The translations under genes were made by a program, and so were the position numbers. From contig JAOXSF010000180.1 in assembly GCA_025800125.1 (NCBI GenBank), positions 1-64,000 on the forward strand: a stretch of DNA of 64,000 bases. Direction: 5' to 3'. The notes beneath the pieces were generated by a model that was given only the letters and a program-made list of their open reading frames with translations, did not search any database and was not told the origin of the DNA. This stretch comes from Marinobacterium sp. (lineage in GTDB: Bacteria > Pseudomonadota > Gammaproteobacteria > Pseudomonadales > Balneatricaceae). Positions 56,386-64,000 of this stretch are shown in pieces. How positions within the stretch are numbered: position 1 is the first letter of the stretch; each line of letters starts with the position of its first letter.

Positions 56386-56796
56386 GATCTCTCTACCCTA
56401 TTTAACAACTGCTTTTGGTTTATTGCGTTGTGGCTGACTTGCCGTCGCCCATTATGTCGGGCGTCTGTGTTGTCAGCGCTGACTGCATAGAACGGTCGGT
56501 CGGCGATTCTAGCAGGGCACTATTAATATTGATAGAGATCAGGCTATAACTATACGGTATATATGGTGTTAGTTGTATACAATTCCTGCAAGTGATGGTG
56601 TGCATTTCTGTTACAGGTCGGGCTATACAGGTTGTGCCTGTGATCATGTCAGCAATAATGAGCGGATAGCCTGTATTTACGGTGTTCGTATGTATGGATT
56701 ACCCGTGCGGCGATGTACGCAGAACAGGCAGATCATAGCAGGCAGATCATAGCAGGCAGGGTTTGGTGATAAGGGCCTGGTGAGAAGGAGATACAG
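56386..56796. other. Intergenic region with promoter DNA and a repeat
   Basis: No gene is supportable. AT-rich around 56515-56590 (promoter zone of the minus-strand pair). A 14-bp direct repeat occurs at 56725-56760. Confidence 0.4.
56725..56760 (+). repeat. 14-bp tandem duplication upstream of the DUF748 gene
   Basis: caggcagatcatag at 56725-56738 and 56739-56752, then eight further bases of a third copy. Confidence 0.85.
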
Positions 56797-59535
56797 GTGG
56801 GGATACTGGTAAAACTGAGTGTAACGCTGTTGATTGTGCTGGGGCTGGGGTTGTTCAGTCTGCCTTATCTGGTGCGTGACCAGCTGGTGCTGTGGGCTTA
56901 TAGCCAGGGGGTGGATGATGCTCGGTTGGAGCGTATATCGATAAACTGGCTGACCGGTCAGTTGCGGTTGAGCGGGCTGGTATTGCAGCGTCGGGGCCAG
57001 CCTTCGTTGCAGCTGGATGAGTTATTGCTGGATGTTGATCTGGCTGCGCTGAAAGATAAACGCTTGCTGGTTGAAAGGTTACAACTGAGTGGTTTGCAGG
57101 GTGCGCTGCGGCAGCATGAAGGACAGCTCTGGCTTGGGCCGTTACCATTGCCGGTGCCTGATGCTGCGGCAGAGGAACAATCGGCCGGGCCCGTTGCACT
57201 TGCCTGGCAGGCTGGTCTGCAGCAGTTTGCGGTTGATAACTTGCGCTGGCAAACCCGGTGGCACGGGCAGACCTTCAATATCGACATTAACCAGGCGCGC
57301 CTCAGTGATCTTTACCAGTGGACGCCAGATCAGCCTGCACAGTTCAGCCTTGATGGCGCACTGGATGGTGCTGCCGTACAGCTGGATAGTCAGCTACGAC
57401 CGCTGACCGCTAATCCGGATCTGGAATTGCAGCTGACGCTGAAACAGTTGCCACTGGATGCGGTGATGGCACTGATTGGCCAGCCACTGAAAGCGACCCT
57501 CAGCAGTGATCTGAAACTGACGGCATCGCTCAAGCCTCTGCACGTCCGCAGTCAGGGCAGTCTGGCACTGGGTCAGGTTCACTGGGATGCACAGCAGCAG
57601 ACAACACTGCAACAGTTACGCTGGCAGGGGAAAGCGGACTGGCGCGAGGCTGACAGCACAGCGCAACTGGATGGCAAACTGGCGCTCAAGCAACTGGCTG
57701 CGCGTGTGCCCCTGAGTGAAGCGAGTCAGGGAACGACTGCTCAGTTATCACAGGAAACGCCACTCCCGAAACAGGATAAACCGCTACAGGCGCAACTGAT
57801 GGCAGCTGACTGGCAGGGCAACGTAGCGCTGACACTGGCGGATGGCGAAGACGCTCCATTACAGCTGACGGTCAACCAGCAATTGCAGCTCAACGGCTTG
57901 CAGGCACAGTGGCAGCAGCTTGATGCAGGGCTGGGCAGTCTGAACCAGCAGAGCGCATTCAAGCTCAGCGGCGCGAGCTGGCAGCTGACACAACCACAGT
58001 TGCAACTGGCAGCATTACAGGCACGGCGCAAAGATCAGACTGGCGCGCTGTACCCGTTACTGACACTGGAGCAACTGCAGCTGGATAAATTGTCTGCCCA
58101 GGTAGACAAAGCAACGCTTGGCAAGCTGTCGATGACCAATCTGCAACTGGCACGTCATTCCATGGCTGCCGACAGTGAAAATCAGAGCCATAGCCAGGCG
58201 TTGAGTTACTGGCAGCAGTTGCAGTTGTCTGGTCTGGCCTGGCAGCCCGCGCAGTTACGGATTAATCAGTTGGCAATAGGGGGCGGTGAAAGCTGGTTAT
58301 TGCGCGATAAAACCGGTGCACTGACGGATGTTGAAATGCTGCAACAACAGCTGATGGCGCTGATCCCGTCAGAGACAGGCAAGGCATCGGCAGCTGATAC
58401 TGATAAGACTTCTGATACAGGCAAGGCTTCTGATACAGACAAGGCTTCTGATATAAACAGAGCTCCACTGCGTATTGTGCTGGCAGAACTGGCGTTGACA
58501 AAACCCCATCAGTTGTATTTTGAAGACCGTGCTGTCAGTCCGCTGTTTCGCCTCAACGGTGAACTGCAACAACTGGTGGCAGGCCCCTATGACAGCGAAG
58601 GGCAGCGTCCGCTGGACCTTAACCTGCTGGCGGCACTTAATGGCGATGGTGAACTGAAACTTGATGCTACCCTGGACACCCGAACTCTCCAGAGTGGTGG
58701 CTGGGCGCTGGATATTGGCGGTGTCGAGCTGCCCTACACCAGCCCCTATAGCATGCAGTACACCGGATACTTCGTGAAAAGTGGCCAGCTTGACCTGCAA
58801 AGTCGCGGTACGCTAGCCGCCGGGCTGCTGGAAGGTAAAACTGATATTGAACTGGTCAACTTTGATGTTGAGCCCCGTGTGCAATCACAGGTTGATCAGG
58901 TCAGTAAACGGTTGTCGATGCCGCTGGAAACGGCGTTGATGGTACTGGAAAATTCTGACCGTAATATCAAGCTGGAACTGGATCTGAGCGGTTCGCTGGA
59001 TGACCCGAACTTTGGCTACCAGAGTGTGATCAATTCGTTGGCAGGCAAAGGGCTGAAAACCGCAGCAGTCAGCTTCCTGACCCGTTCGCTACAACCCTAT
59101 GCCACCCTGGTGTCGTTGGCCAAAACGGCAATAGATGCAGAAGCCAAAGGCACGTTTATCACCTTGCAGCCGGTGGCGTTCAGTGCGGGTACGGCGGTGC
59201 TGAGCGCCGATATGCGCGGTTATATCGACAAGCTGAGCGGTATGTTGATACAGCGCCCGGCGATGCGACTGCGGCTTTGTGGCAATGCGGTGAAACGTGA
59301 CCACGATCAGCTGCTGACACAGTTGCTAGCGGCTAACAAAAAGCGTGAGAAACCGCTGGCTGATGAGGTGATACAGACGCAACTGACCGAGCAGCTACAG
59401 ACCCTGGCAGAACAGCGCAGTGAGGCGGTGAAAGCAGCGCTGGCTGAGCAGACGGATAAGAAGCGGCTGTTTATCTGTTACCCGCAGGTGGATAGCAGCA
59501 GTGATGCTGATCCGGGTGTTGCGATTGGTATCTGA
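56797..59535 (+). CDS. DUF748/AsmA-like envelope protein
   Basis: 912 residues from GTG 56797 (gaaggagatacag upstream). One N-terminal membrane helix is followed by long, beta-rich, Leu/Gln-rich sequence of the AsmA/DUF748 kind: WLTGQLRLSGLVLQRRGQPS, LKDKRLLVERLQLSGLQGA and many LxLxxL strands. The final part has SADMRGYIDKLSGMLIQRP and LRLCGNAVKRDHDQ. Related proteins are thought to bridge inner and outer membranes for lipid transport or limit porin/lipid levels. Residues about 525-555 carry a short Asp-Thr-Gly-Lys-Ala repeat (SDTGKASDTDKASD) from an 18-bp DNA repeat. Confidence 0.83.
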   Translation: MGILVKLSVTLLIVLGLGLFSLPYLVRDQLVLWAYSQGVDDARLERISINWLTGQLRLSGLVLQRRGQPSLQLDELLLDVDLAALKDKRLLVERLQLSGLQGALRQHEGQLWLGPLPLPVPDAAAEEQSAGPVALAWQAGLQQFAVDNLRWQTRWHGQTFNIDINQARLSDLYQWTPDQPAQFSLDGALDGAAVQLDSQLRPLTANPDLELQLTLKQLPLDAVMALIGQPLKATLSSDLKLTASLKPLHVRSQGSLALGQVHWDAQQQTTLQQLRWQGKADWREADSTAQLDGKLALKQLAARVPLSEASQGTTAQLSQETPLPKQDKPLQAQLMAADWQGNVALTLADGEDAPLQLTVNQQLQLNGLQAQWQQLDAGLGSLNQQSAFKLSGASWQLTQPQLQLAALQARRKDQTGALYPLLTLEQLQLDKLSAQVDKATLGKLSMTNLQLARHSMAADSENQSHSQALSYWQQLQLSGLAWQPAQLRINQLAIGGGESWLLRDKTGALTDVEMLQQQLMALIPSETGKASAADTDKTSDTGKASDTDKASDINRAPLRIVLAELALTKPHQLYFEDRAVSPLFRLNGELQQLVAGPYDSEGQRPLDLNLLAALNGDGELKLDATLDTRTLQSGGWALDIGGVELPYTSPYSMQYTGYFVKSGQLDLQSRGTLAAGLLEGKTDIELVNFDVEPRVQSQVDQVSKRLSMPLETALMVLENSDRNIKLELDLSGSLDDPNFGYQSVINSLAGKGLKTAAVSFLTRSLQPYATLVSLAKTAIDAEAKGTFITLQPVAFSAGTAVLSADMRGYIDKLSGMLIQRPAMRLRLCGNAVKRDHDQLLTQLLAANKKREKPLADEVIQTQLTEQLQTLAEQRSEAVKAALAEQTDKKRLFICYPQVDSSSDADPGVAIGI

Positions 59536-59580
59536 AAACAGAGACGTATCTGAAAAGATATGGTGAGCTGAGAATGGATG

Positions 59581-59612
59581 CAGCAAGGGCGAGGCTCTGC
59601 TCGCCCTTGCTG
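59581..59612. terminator. 13-bp perfect hairpin between convergent genes
   Basis: cagcaagggcgag (59581-59593) pairs exactly with ctcgcccttgctg (59600-59612) around a 6-base loop, 46 bp after the DUF748 stop and 28 bp from the permease stop. No T tract on either side. Confidence 0.65.
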
Positions 59613-59639
59613 GCTGACGCCAGGCCGAAGCCGGAAAGT

Positions 59640-62108
59640 TCAGCGGGCCCGCAGTTGTGTCCAGAGTGAACGGGGGGCGCGGCGACTCAGGCTGCCTAGC
59701 AGTGTGAACAGTGCCATACCCAGCAGTGGCAGAATCAGCCAGCTTGACGGGTGTATCACCGGGTCAACCTTCAGGGCCATCTGGTGGATGGGCCACAGTG
59801 CCAGCTCTGCCAGCAGTGCTGCCAGCGCACCACAGACCAGTCCGGTCAGGCCAAATTCCAGCCGGTCCAGCTGCTGGCAGTCACGGTTACTGGCACCCAG
59901 TGCCTGTAGCAAGGCGTTTTCGTAACGTCGCTGCGCCCGTTCCTGAGTCATCAGTGTGATAACCAGAATCGTACCGGCCAGCAGGCTCATGGCCATAATC
60001 AGCGAGGAGGCATCTACCAGGTGCTCGATCAGCTGACGGGCCTGTGCCAGCAGTTGCTCAATTGCAATCAGCGTCAGTGTTGGAAACTGCTCCAGCAACC
60101 CGTTAGCAGTGGTGCTGTTTTCCGGCGGCAGATAGAACGCAGTGATATAACTGGTTGGCAACTTTTCCAGTGCTGCCGGGGCAAACACCATGTAGAAGTT
60201 AGGCTGAAAAGAGTCCCACTTTACCTTACGGATGCTGTCTACGGTCGCTTCAAACTGATTAGCACCGACGCTGAAGCTCAGTGTATCGCCCAGTTTTAAG
60301 CCCAGATGAGCGGCAACATTGCTTTCCACCGATACCGTATTACCGTTGTCATCTGTTTTGGGAGGCCAGCTACCTTCAATGACTTCATTGCCACGGGCCA
60401 GCTGACTGCGCCAGGTCAGATTCAGTTCACGGTTCAGGCTGTTGTGCTGTTTCTGTTCGGCATTAAACGCCTCGGCATTGGCCAGGCCGTTCTTACCCGT
60501 AATGCGTGCCCTTACCATCGGGTAGAGCTCGGCTTCAACGCCCTGCTGCTGCATAAATGCTGCCAGCGGGTCTTTCTCCCAGGGCTGGATGTTGATGACA
60601 AAGTGGTTGGCGCTATCCAGCGGTAGCTGTTCAGCCCAGCGTTCCATCAGGTCGCCACGGGCTAGCCAGAGCAGTGCCATCAGAGCCAGTAACAGGCTCA
60701 TTACCGGAATCTGTAATTTCTGCCAGCGGCGCTGCTGCTGAATACGCAATACCAGCAGGCGGCCCAGCTTCAGCCGCCCGCTGAGCAGGGTGGCGAGACG
60801 ACGGGTCAGCCATTGGCCGATCAGGCCCAGTGCCCAGCTGACGCCAACCAGCACCGCTGTCAGTGCCAGTGCCAGCACAGGGCTGTCCAGATAGAGACCG
60901 ATCCAGACCAGCAAGGCCAGCAGTGCCAGTCCCATCAATACCTTGCCAGTGGTAACGCTGGCCGGTTCTGACTGGCGTAGCAGCTGTGAGACGGAGACGC
61001 GGCTGATTGCCAGCAGCGGTGGCAGGCCCAGAGTGGTCAACAGTACCAGCCCCATCAGTGCGCCCTGTAACCAGTGCAGCAGAGTGGCATCGGGTAGCTG
61101 GCCTGGAATCATGCTGTTCAGCAAACTGGCGACGAGACTGTCCAGCAGTAGTGCGATCAGGGTGCCCGCTGCTGCACAGACCAGCCACAGTTGCAGCAGT
61201 TGCAGGCCAAATAGTTGCACCAGCTGACCCGGTTGCAGGCCCAGGTTCAGCAACACCGCCGCACGGTTCAGGCTGGCATGGCTGAAACGGCGCAGGCTGA
61301 GCAGAATGGTCAGGGCGCAGAGCAGCAACGCCATCACTGCACTCAGTCGCAGGTAGCGGTTCAGGTTCTGTTGCAGGTTACCTTGCAGATTACCTTCGCT
61401 GTTCAGGCTGACAAGACGCTCGGCGCTGCTGAGTTGTGGCAGCAGACTCTGTTCGAACTGATCAACCTGTGTTTTTGGCCCGGCGATCAGCAGTCGGTAA
61501 TCAATGCGGGCACCGGGGGCAATCAGCTGTGTGGCGGCCAGATCAGCCTGATTCAGGATCACCATCGGATTGAAGCTGCCAAAGCCCCGGCCCCGATCAG
61601 GGGTGCTGAGCAGTTCAGCACTGATGGTCAGCGTGCTGTAACCCAGTGTTAGCGGATCACCCACGTTCAGGCCGAGGCGCTGGAGTACGGTTTTTTCCGC
61701 CCAGACGGTACCAGGCTCCGGTACGCTGCCCAGTGCCGGAGCTGTACTGATCTCACCTCGCAGCGGGTAAGGCTCTGCTACCGCTTTGATGGAACCGAGC
61801 AGGAATTTATCGTTGCCGCTGAGCATGCTGCTCAGCTGAGTGACGGTGCTACTTTGCAGGCCATAGGTGCTGGCCGCCTGGGCGCGCTTATCGGGTAGAG
61901 GGCGGCTGCTGGAGATCACCAGGTCTGCACCCAGTAGCGCAGCACTCTGCTGGCCCAGACTTTTCTCAAGTTTGGCACCGGTAACGGCCAGCAGGGTACT
62001 CAGACAGATGGCGATCAGCAGTGCTGCGGCCAGTGCGCGCCACTCCAGCAAACGCCAGCTGGCGCGGCTCTGACGCAAGGCCAGACGGTTAAGCTGGCTC
62101 AGGGTCAT
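59640..62108 (-). CDS. ybbP: ABC transporter permease of the YbbP/FtsX class
   Basis: 822 residues, about ten membrane helices with two large FtsX-type periplasmic domains. [33 protein letters not shown] gives the N-terminal helix region, cut here only for length in the actual protein. Its start overlaps the ybbA stop by four bases (ATGA, 62105-62108), so the permease and ATPase are translationally coupled. Such MacB-like pairs act with tesA; in E. coli ybbAP neighbours tesA. The role (lysophospholipid or hydrophobic compound efflux) is not established. Confidence 0.88.
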   Translation of the reverse strand: MTLSQLNRLALRQSRASWRLLEWRALAAALLIAICLSTLLAVTGAKLEKSLGQQSAALLGADLVISSSRPLPDKRAQAASTYGLQSSTVTQLSSMLSGNDKFLLGSIKAVAEPYPLRGEISTAPALGSVPEPGTVWAEKTVLQRLGLNVGDPLTLGYSTLTISAELLSTPDRGRGFGSFNPMVILNQADLAATQLIAPGARIDYRLLIAGPKTQVDQFEQSLLPQLSSAERLVSLNSEGNLQGNLQQNLNRYLRLSAVMALLLCALTILLSLRRFSHASLNRAAVLLNLGLQPGQLVQLFGLQLLQLWLVCAAAGTLIALLLDSLVASLLNSMIPGQLPDATLLHWLQGALMGLVLLTTLGLPPLLAISRVSVSQLLRQSEPASVTTGKVLMGLALLALLVWIGLYLDSPVLALALTAVLVGVSWALGLIGQWLTRRLATLLSGRLKLGRLLVLRIQQQRRWQKLQIPVMSLLLALMALLWLARGDLMERWAEQLPLDSANHFVINIQPWEKDPLAAFMQQQGVEAELYPMVRARITGKNGLANAEAFNAEQKQHNSLNRELNLTWRSQLARGNEVIEGSWPPKTDDNGNTVSVESNVAAHLGLKLGDTLSFSVGANQFEATVDSIRKVKWDSFQPNFYMVFAPAALEKLPTSYITAFYLPPENSTTANGLLEQFPTLTLIAIEQLLAQARQLIEHLVDASSLIMAMSLLAGTILVITLMTQERAQRRYENALLQALGASNRDCQQLDRLEFGLTGLVCGALAALLAELALWPIHQMALKVDPVIHPSSWLILPLLGMALFTLLGSLSRRAPRSLWTQLRAR

Positions 62109-62839
62109 GGATGGGCCTCCTCGGCGGCATCAGCCTGTGCAGAGCCCGCAGCAGGCTGTTCAACCAGCTGACCCTGCTGCAACTGCAGCACCCGGCCACA
62201 GCGTGCGGCCAGACGGCTGTCATGGGTGATCAGAATCAGAGTGGTGCTGTATTCACGGTTGAGGGTAAACAGTTGCTCAACGATAGCATCGCCGGTGCTC
62301 TGATCCAGGTTACCGGTGGGTTCGTCGGCAAACAGCAGGGTCGGTTCCGTGGCAAAAGCACGGGCGATAGCGACTCGCTGCTGCTCGCCGCCGGACAGCA
62401 TTGGTGGGTAGTGGCTGTGACGCTCAGCCAGGCCCACGTTATCCAGCCACTGGCGAGCGGTGGCCTCGGCGTTTTGCTGGCCACGAATTTCCAGTGGTAA
62501 CATCACATTTTCCAGCGCGTTCAGCTCCGGTAACAGGTGGAACGCTTGAAATATAAAACTCAGATGCTGGCTGCGCAGTGCCGCGCGCTGGCTGTCGTCC
62601 AGCTGTGCCAGTGCTTGCCCGGCAATCATTACATCGCCGTGGCTGGGACTGTCCAGACCGGCCAGCAGGCTGAGCAGTGTTGATTTACCGCTGCCGGAGG
62701 GGCCGATAATGGCAACGCTTTCGCCCCGCTGGATGGTCAGTTCGAGCTCGCTGAACAGACTGAGCCGTCCGCTGTGACTGTCGAACCATTTTGTTAACCC
62801 TGTTGCCTGAACAACTGGACTGTAATCAGGAGTGGTCAT
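62105..62839 (-). CDS. ybbA: ABC transporter ATPase of the YbbA class
   Basis: 244 residues. Walker A is [17 protein letters not shown]-loop [11 protein letters not shown], signature [14 protein letters not shown], Walker [13 protein letters not shown] and His-switch [13 protein letters not shown]. This is the LolD/MacB-like subgroup that pairs with FtsX-type permeases. Its start codon (62839-62837) overlaps the tesA start codon (62838-62840) on the other strand through CATG, so the two divergent genes have no intergenic space. The promoters therefore lie inside each other's coding regions. Confidence 0.93.
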   Translation of the reverse strand: MTTPDYSPVVQATGLTKWFDSHSGRLSLFSELELTIQRGESVAIIGPSGSGKSTLLSLLAGLDSPSHGDVMIAGQALAQLDDSQRAALRSQHLSFIFQAFHLLPELNALENVMLPLEIRGQQNAEATARQWLDNVGLAERHSHYPPMLSGGEQQRVAIARAFATEPTLLFADEPTGNLDQSTGDAIVEQLFTLNREYSTTLILITHDSRLAARCGRVLQLQQGQLVEQPAAGSAQADAAEEAHP

Positions 62840-63437
62840 GTTGCGTTACCTGTTTGTGCTGATCTTATCTGTTATCTCTTTTACGGCCTGCGCCGGGAAT
62901 ATTCTGATACTGGGCGACAGTCTTTCGGCTGCCTATGGTATGCCAGCTGAACGAGGCTGGGTACAGCTGTTACAGAACCGCCTTGATGACAATATGTCAT
63001 CGCATCAGGTGGTCAATGCCAGTATCAGTGGTGATACCACGCAAGGAGGGCTGAACCGTCTGCCAGGTCTGTTGCAGAGCTACCAGCCGGAACTGGTGGT
63101 TATTGAACTGGGCGGTAATGACGGTTTACGTGGCACCCCCCCGGCCCGGATTGCTGCCAATCTGGAACGGCTGGTAACCATGGCGCAGCAGGCACAGGCA
63201 AAAGTGCTGTTGCTGGGTATTCAGTTACCCCCGAACTATGGTCCGGCCTATAACGCCCGCTTCAGTGCTATGTATAAAAACGTCAGTGATAAGACCGGCG
63301 CGGCCCTGGTGCCATTTTTTATGGCGCGGGTGGCATTACGTCCGCAACTGATGCAGTCGGATGGCCTGCACCCTAACGCCGCTGCCCAGCCGCTGTTGCT
63401 GGAAACAGTGTGGCCGCAGTTAAGTTTATTTCTTTAG
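62838..63437 (+). CDS. tesA: SGNH esterase/thioesterase I (TesA)
   Basis: 199 residues from ATG 62838 with caggag upstream. Signal segment ends around ISFTACAG; the Cys could also be a weak lipobox. SGNH blocks: ILGDSLSAAYGMP (nucleophile Ser), GGND in VIELGGNDGLRG, and the Asp-His of DGLHPNAAA. Periplasmic arylesterase, thioesterase and lysophospholipase activity is known for TesA. Divergent from ybbA with overlapping start codons. Confidence 0.93.
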   Translation: MLRYLFVLILSVISFTACAGNILILGDSLSAAYGMPAERGWVQLLQNRLDDNMSSHQVVNASISGDTTQGGLNRLPGLLQSYQPELVVIELGGNDGLRGTPPARIAANLERLVTMAQQAQAKVLLLGIQLPPNYGPAYNARFSAMYKNVSDKTGAALVPFFMARVALRPQLMQSDGLHPNAAAQPLLLETVWPQLSLFL

Positions 63438-63480
63438 TCCGAGCTATCGATGAAAGTTTTAACATGGAGGAGAAAATTGT

Positions 63481-64000
63481 ATGCCAAGGTCTGTGCGAGG
63501 ATTAGTTGTGCATGAGTTTGTTAGTAGCGATTGTGCGGCAATAAAGGCGGGGATGCGTGAGGGGGACGTACTTTTATCCTGCAACGAGACAGCTCTATCT
63601 TCAGTTGACCAGCTGAAGCAAGTGATTAGTGATGCACCTGCTCCAACCGTTACATTGCGTATTTTGCGAGAGAACCGTATTGATAAATTAGAGCTGCCAG
63701 CGGGCCCTCTTGGGACTGTATTGGTTGCTTCAGATATCACAGATAAATTTCAGTCTGCTTTACACACAAGTGTGATTCTATCTACTACGGCAAATGTTGC
63801 AGGAAAAGAGATTACCGAAACGCTTGATGTGATCACTGCGGAATGTGTTTTTGGTATGAATATATTTAAGGACTTCTTTGCCTCAATAACTGATGTTTTT
63901 GGTGGACGTAGCGGGTCAACACAAACAGTACTACGTGACGCACGTAAGACATGCTTGAGTGAACTAAGAAGAGAAGCTTTGGATATAGGAGCTGATGCTG
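63481..64000 (+). CDS. PDZ-YbjQ (heavy-metal-binding-like) fusion, 3' end missing
   Basis: The frame starts at ATG 63481 (ggagg about 10 bases upstream) and runs off the window; 173 codons are seen. Residues about 5-80 look like a PDZ domain: VRGLVVHEFV, AAIKAGMREGDVLLSCN, SSVDQLKQVISDA. After a short linker, SVILSTTANVAGKEITETLD, FGMNIFKDFFASITDVFGGR and LRREALDIGADA are a YbjQ-family (UPF0145) domain. This family normally exists alone as a decameric protein. Codon use is AT-richer than tesA beside it. No signal peptide. Confidence 0.8.
   Translation, partial: MPRSVRGLVVHEFVSSDCAAIKAGMREGDVLLSCNETALSSVDQLKQVISDAPAPTVTLRILRENRIDKLELPAGPLGTVLVASDITDKFQSALHTSVILSTTANVAGKEITETLDVITAECVFGMNIFKDFFASITDVFGGRSGSTQTVLRDARKTCLSELRREALDIGADA

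Overview
The window looks like chromosome from a marine gammaproteobacterium near the Oceanospirillales/Pseudomonadales. Three things point there: the neighbourhoods (amtB-glnK beside ubiK, comM, rep next to a cytochrome c5, ilvA divergent from rpiA, ybbAP divergent from tesA), a Pseudomonas-type Fap functional-amyloid operon, and a moderately GC-rich composition judged by eye. The species cannot be fixed from the sequence. There are no rRNA genes and no CRISPR array. Two tRNA genes are present: Arg-CCG and Thr-TGT.

Layout. 1-3.4 kb: the 3' part of an RTX/DUF4214 secreted protein broken by an in-frame TAG, a three-domain stefin/cystatin-like protein, and a small secreted protein with symmetric cysteines. 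3.9-11.5 kb: an envelope-sensing block with a chemoreceptor, a porin, a PstS-like periplasmic protein, a PhoPQ-like two-component system, a PepSY protein and a glycine-zipper protein. 11.9-15 kb: ilvD, an arsenate-reductase-like protein with a damaged P-loop, and an unknown gene. 15.4-22.2 kb: a PAS-GGDEF-EAL protein, glnK and amtB (with a readable sigma54 promoter and NtrC site), ubiK, and a degenerate GGDEF-EAL protein. 22.3-23.8 kb: a divergent MerR/cation-efflux pair with a textbook MerR promoter.

24.0-26.9 kb is an AT-rich type II restriction-modification pair inserted before comM. 27.2-33.2 kb holds comM, an EAL phosphodiesterase, rep and cytochrome c5. 33.8-35.3 kb is a small accessory patch at tRNA-Arg: a duplicated tRNA 3' end, a HEPN-motif gene and a coding remnant. 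35.3-42.4 kb is metabolic and housekeeping: an FMN glutamate-synthase-like protein, nfsA, endonuclease I, an isochorismatase-like hydrolase, a MaoC hydratase and malonyl-CoA decarboxylase.

42.6-50.1 kb is the most coherent system. A VpsR-like sigma54 activator precedes a six-gene fap operon with a strong -24/-12 promoter match. It encodes amyloid subunits, a C39 peptidase, an extracellular factor and an outer-membrane porin. With three c-di-GMP-type proteins in the window, this suggests c-di-GMP-linked biofilm control, which is inference. 50.2-64 kb: a membrane protein, an Aer-like receptor, ilvA with a 30-bp-repeat-expanded N terminus, rpiA, a second MerR with a 40-residue membrane protein, a DUF748/AsmA-like protein, the YbbAP ABC system, tesA, and a PDZ-YbjQ fusion cut by the window end.

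A recurrent oddity is short perfect or near-perfect tandem duplications (about 8-19 bp, 2-4 copies) in intergenic DNA. Several sit on stop codons, and two further cases (18 and 30 bp) lie inside genes.
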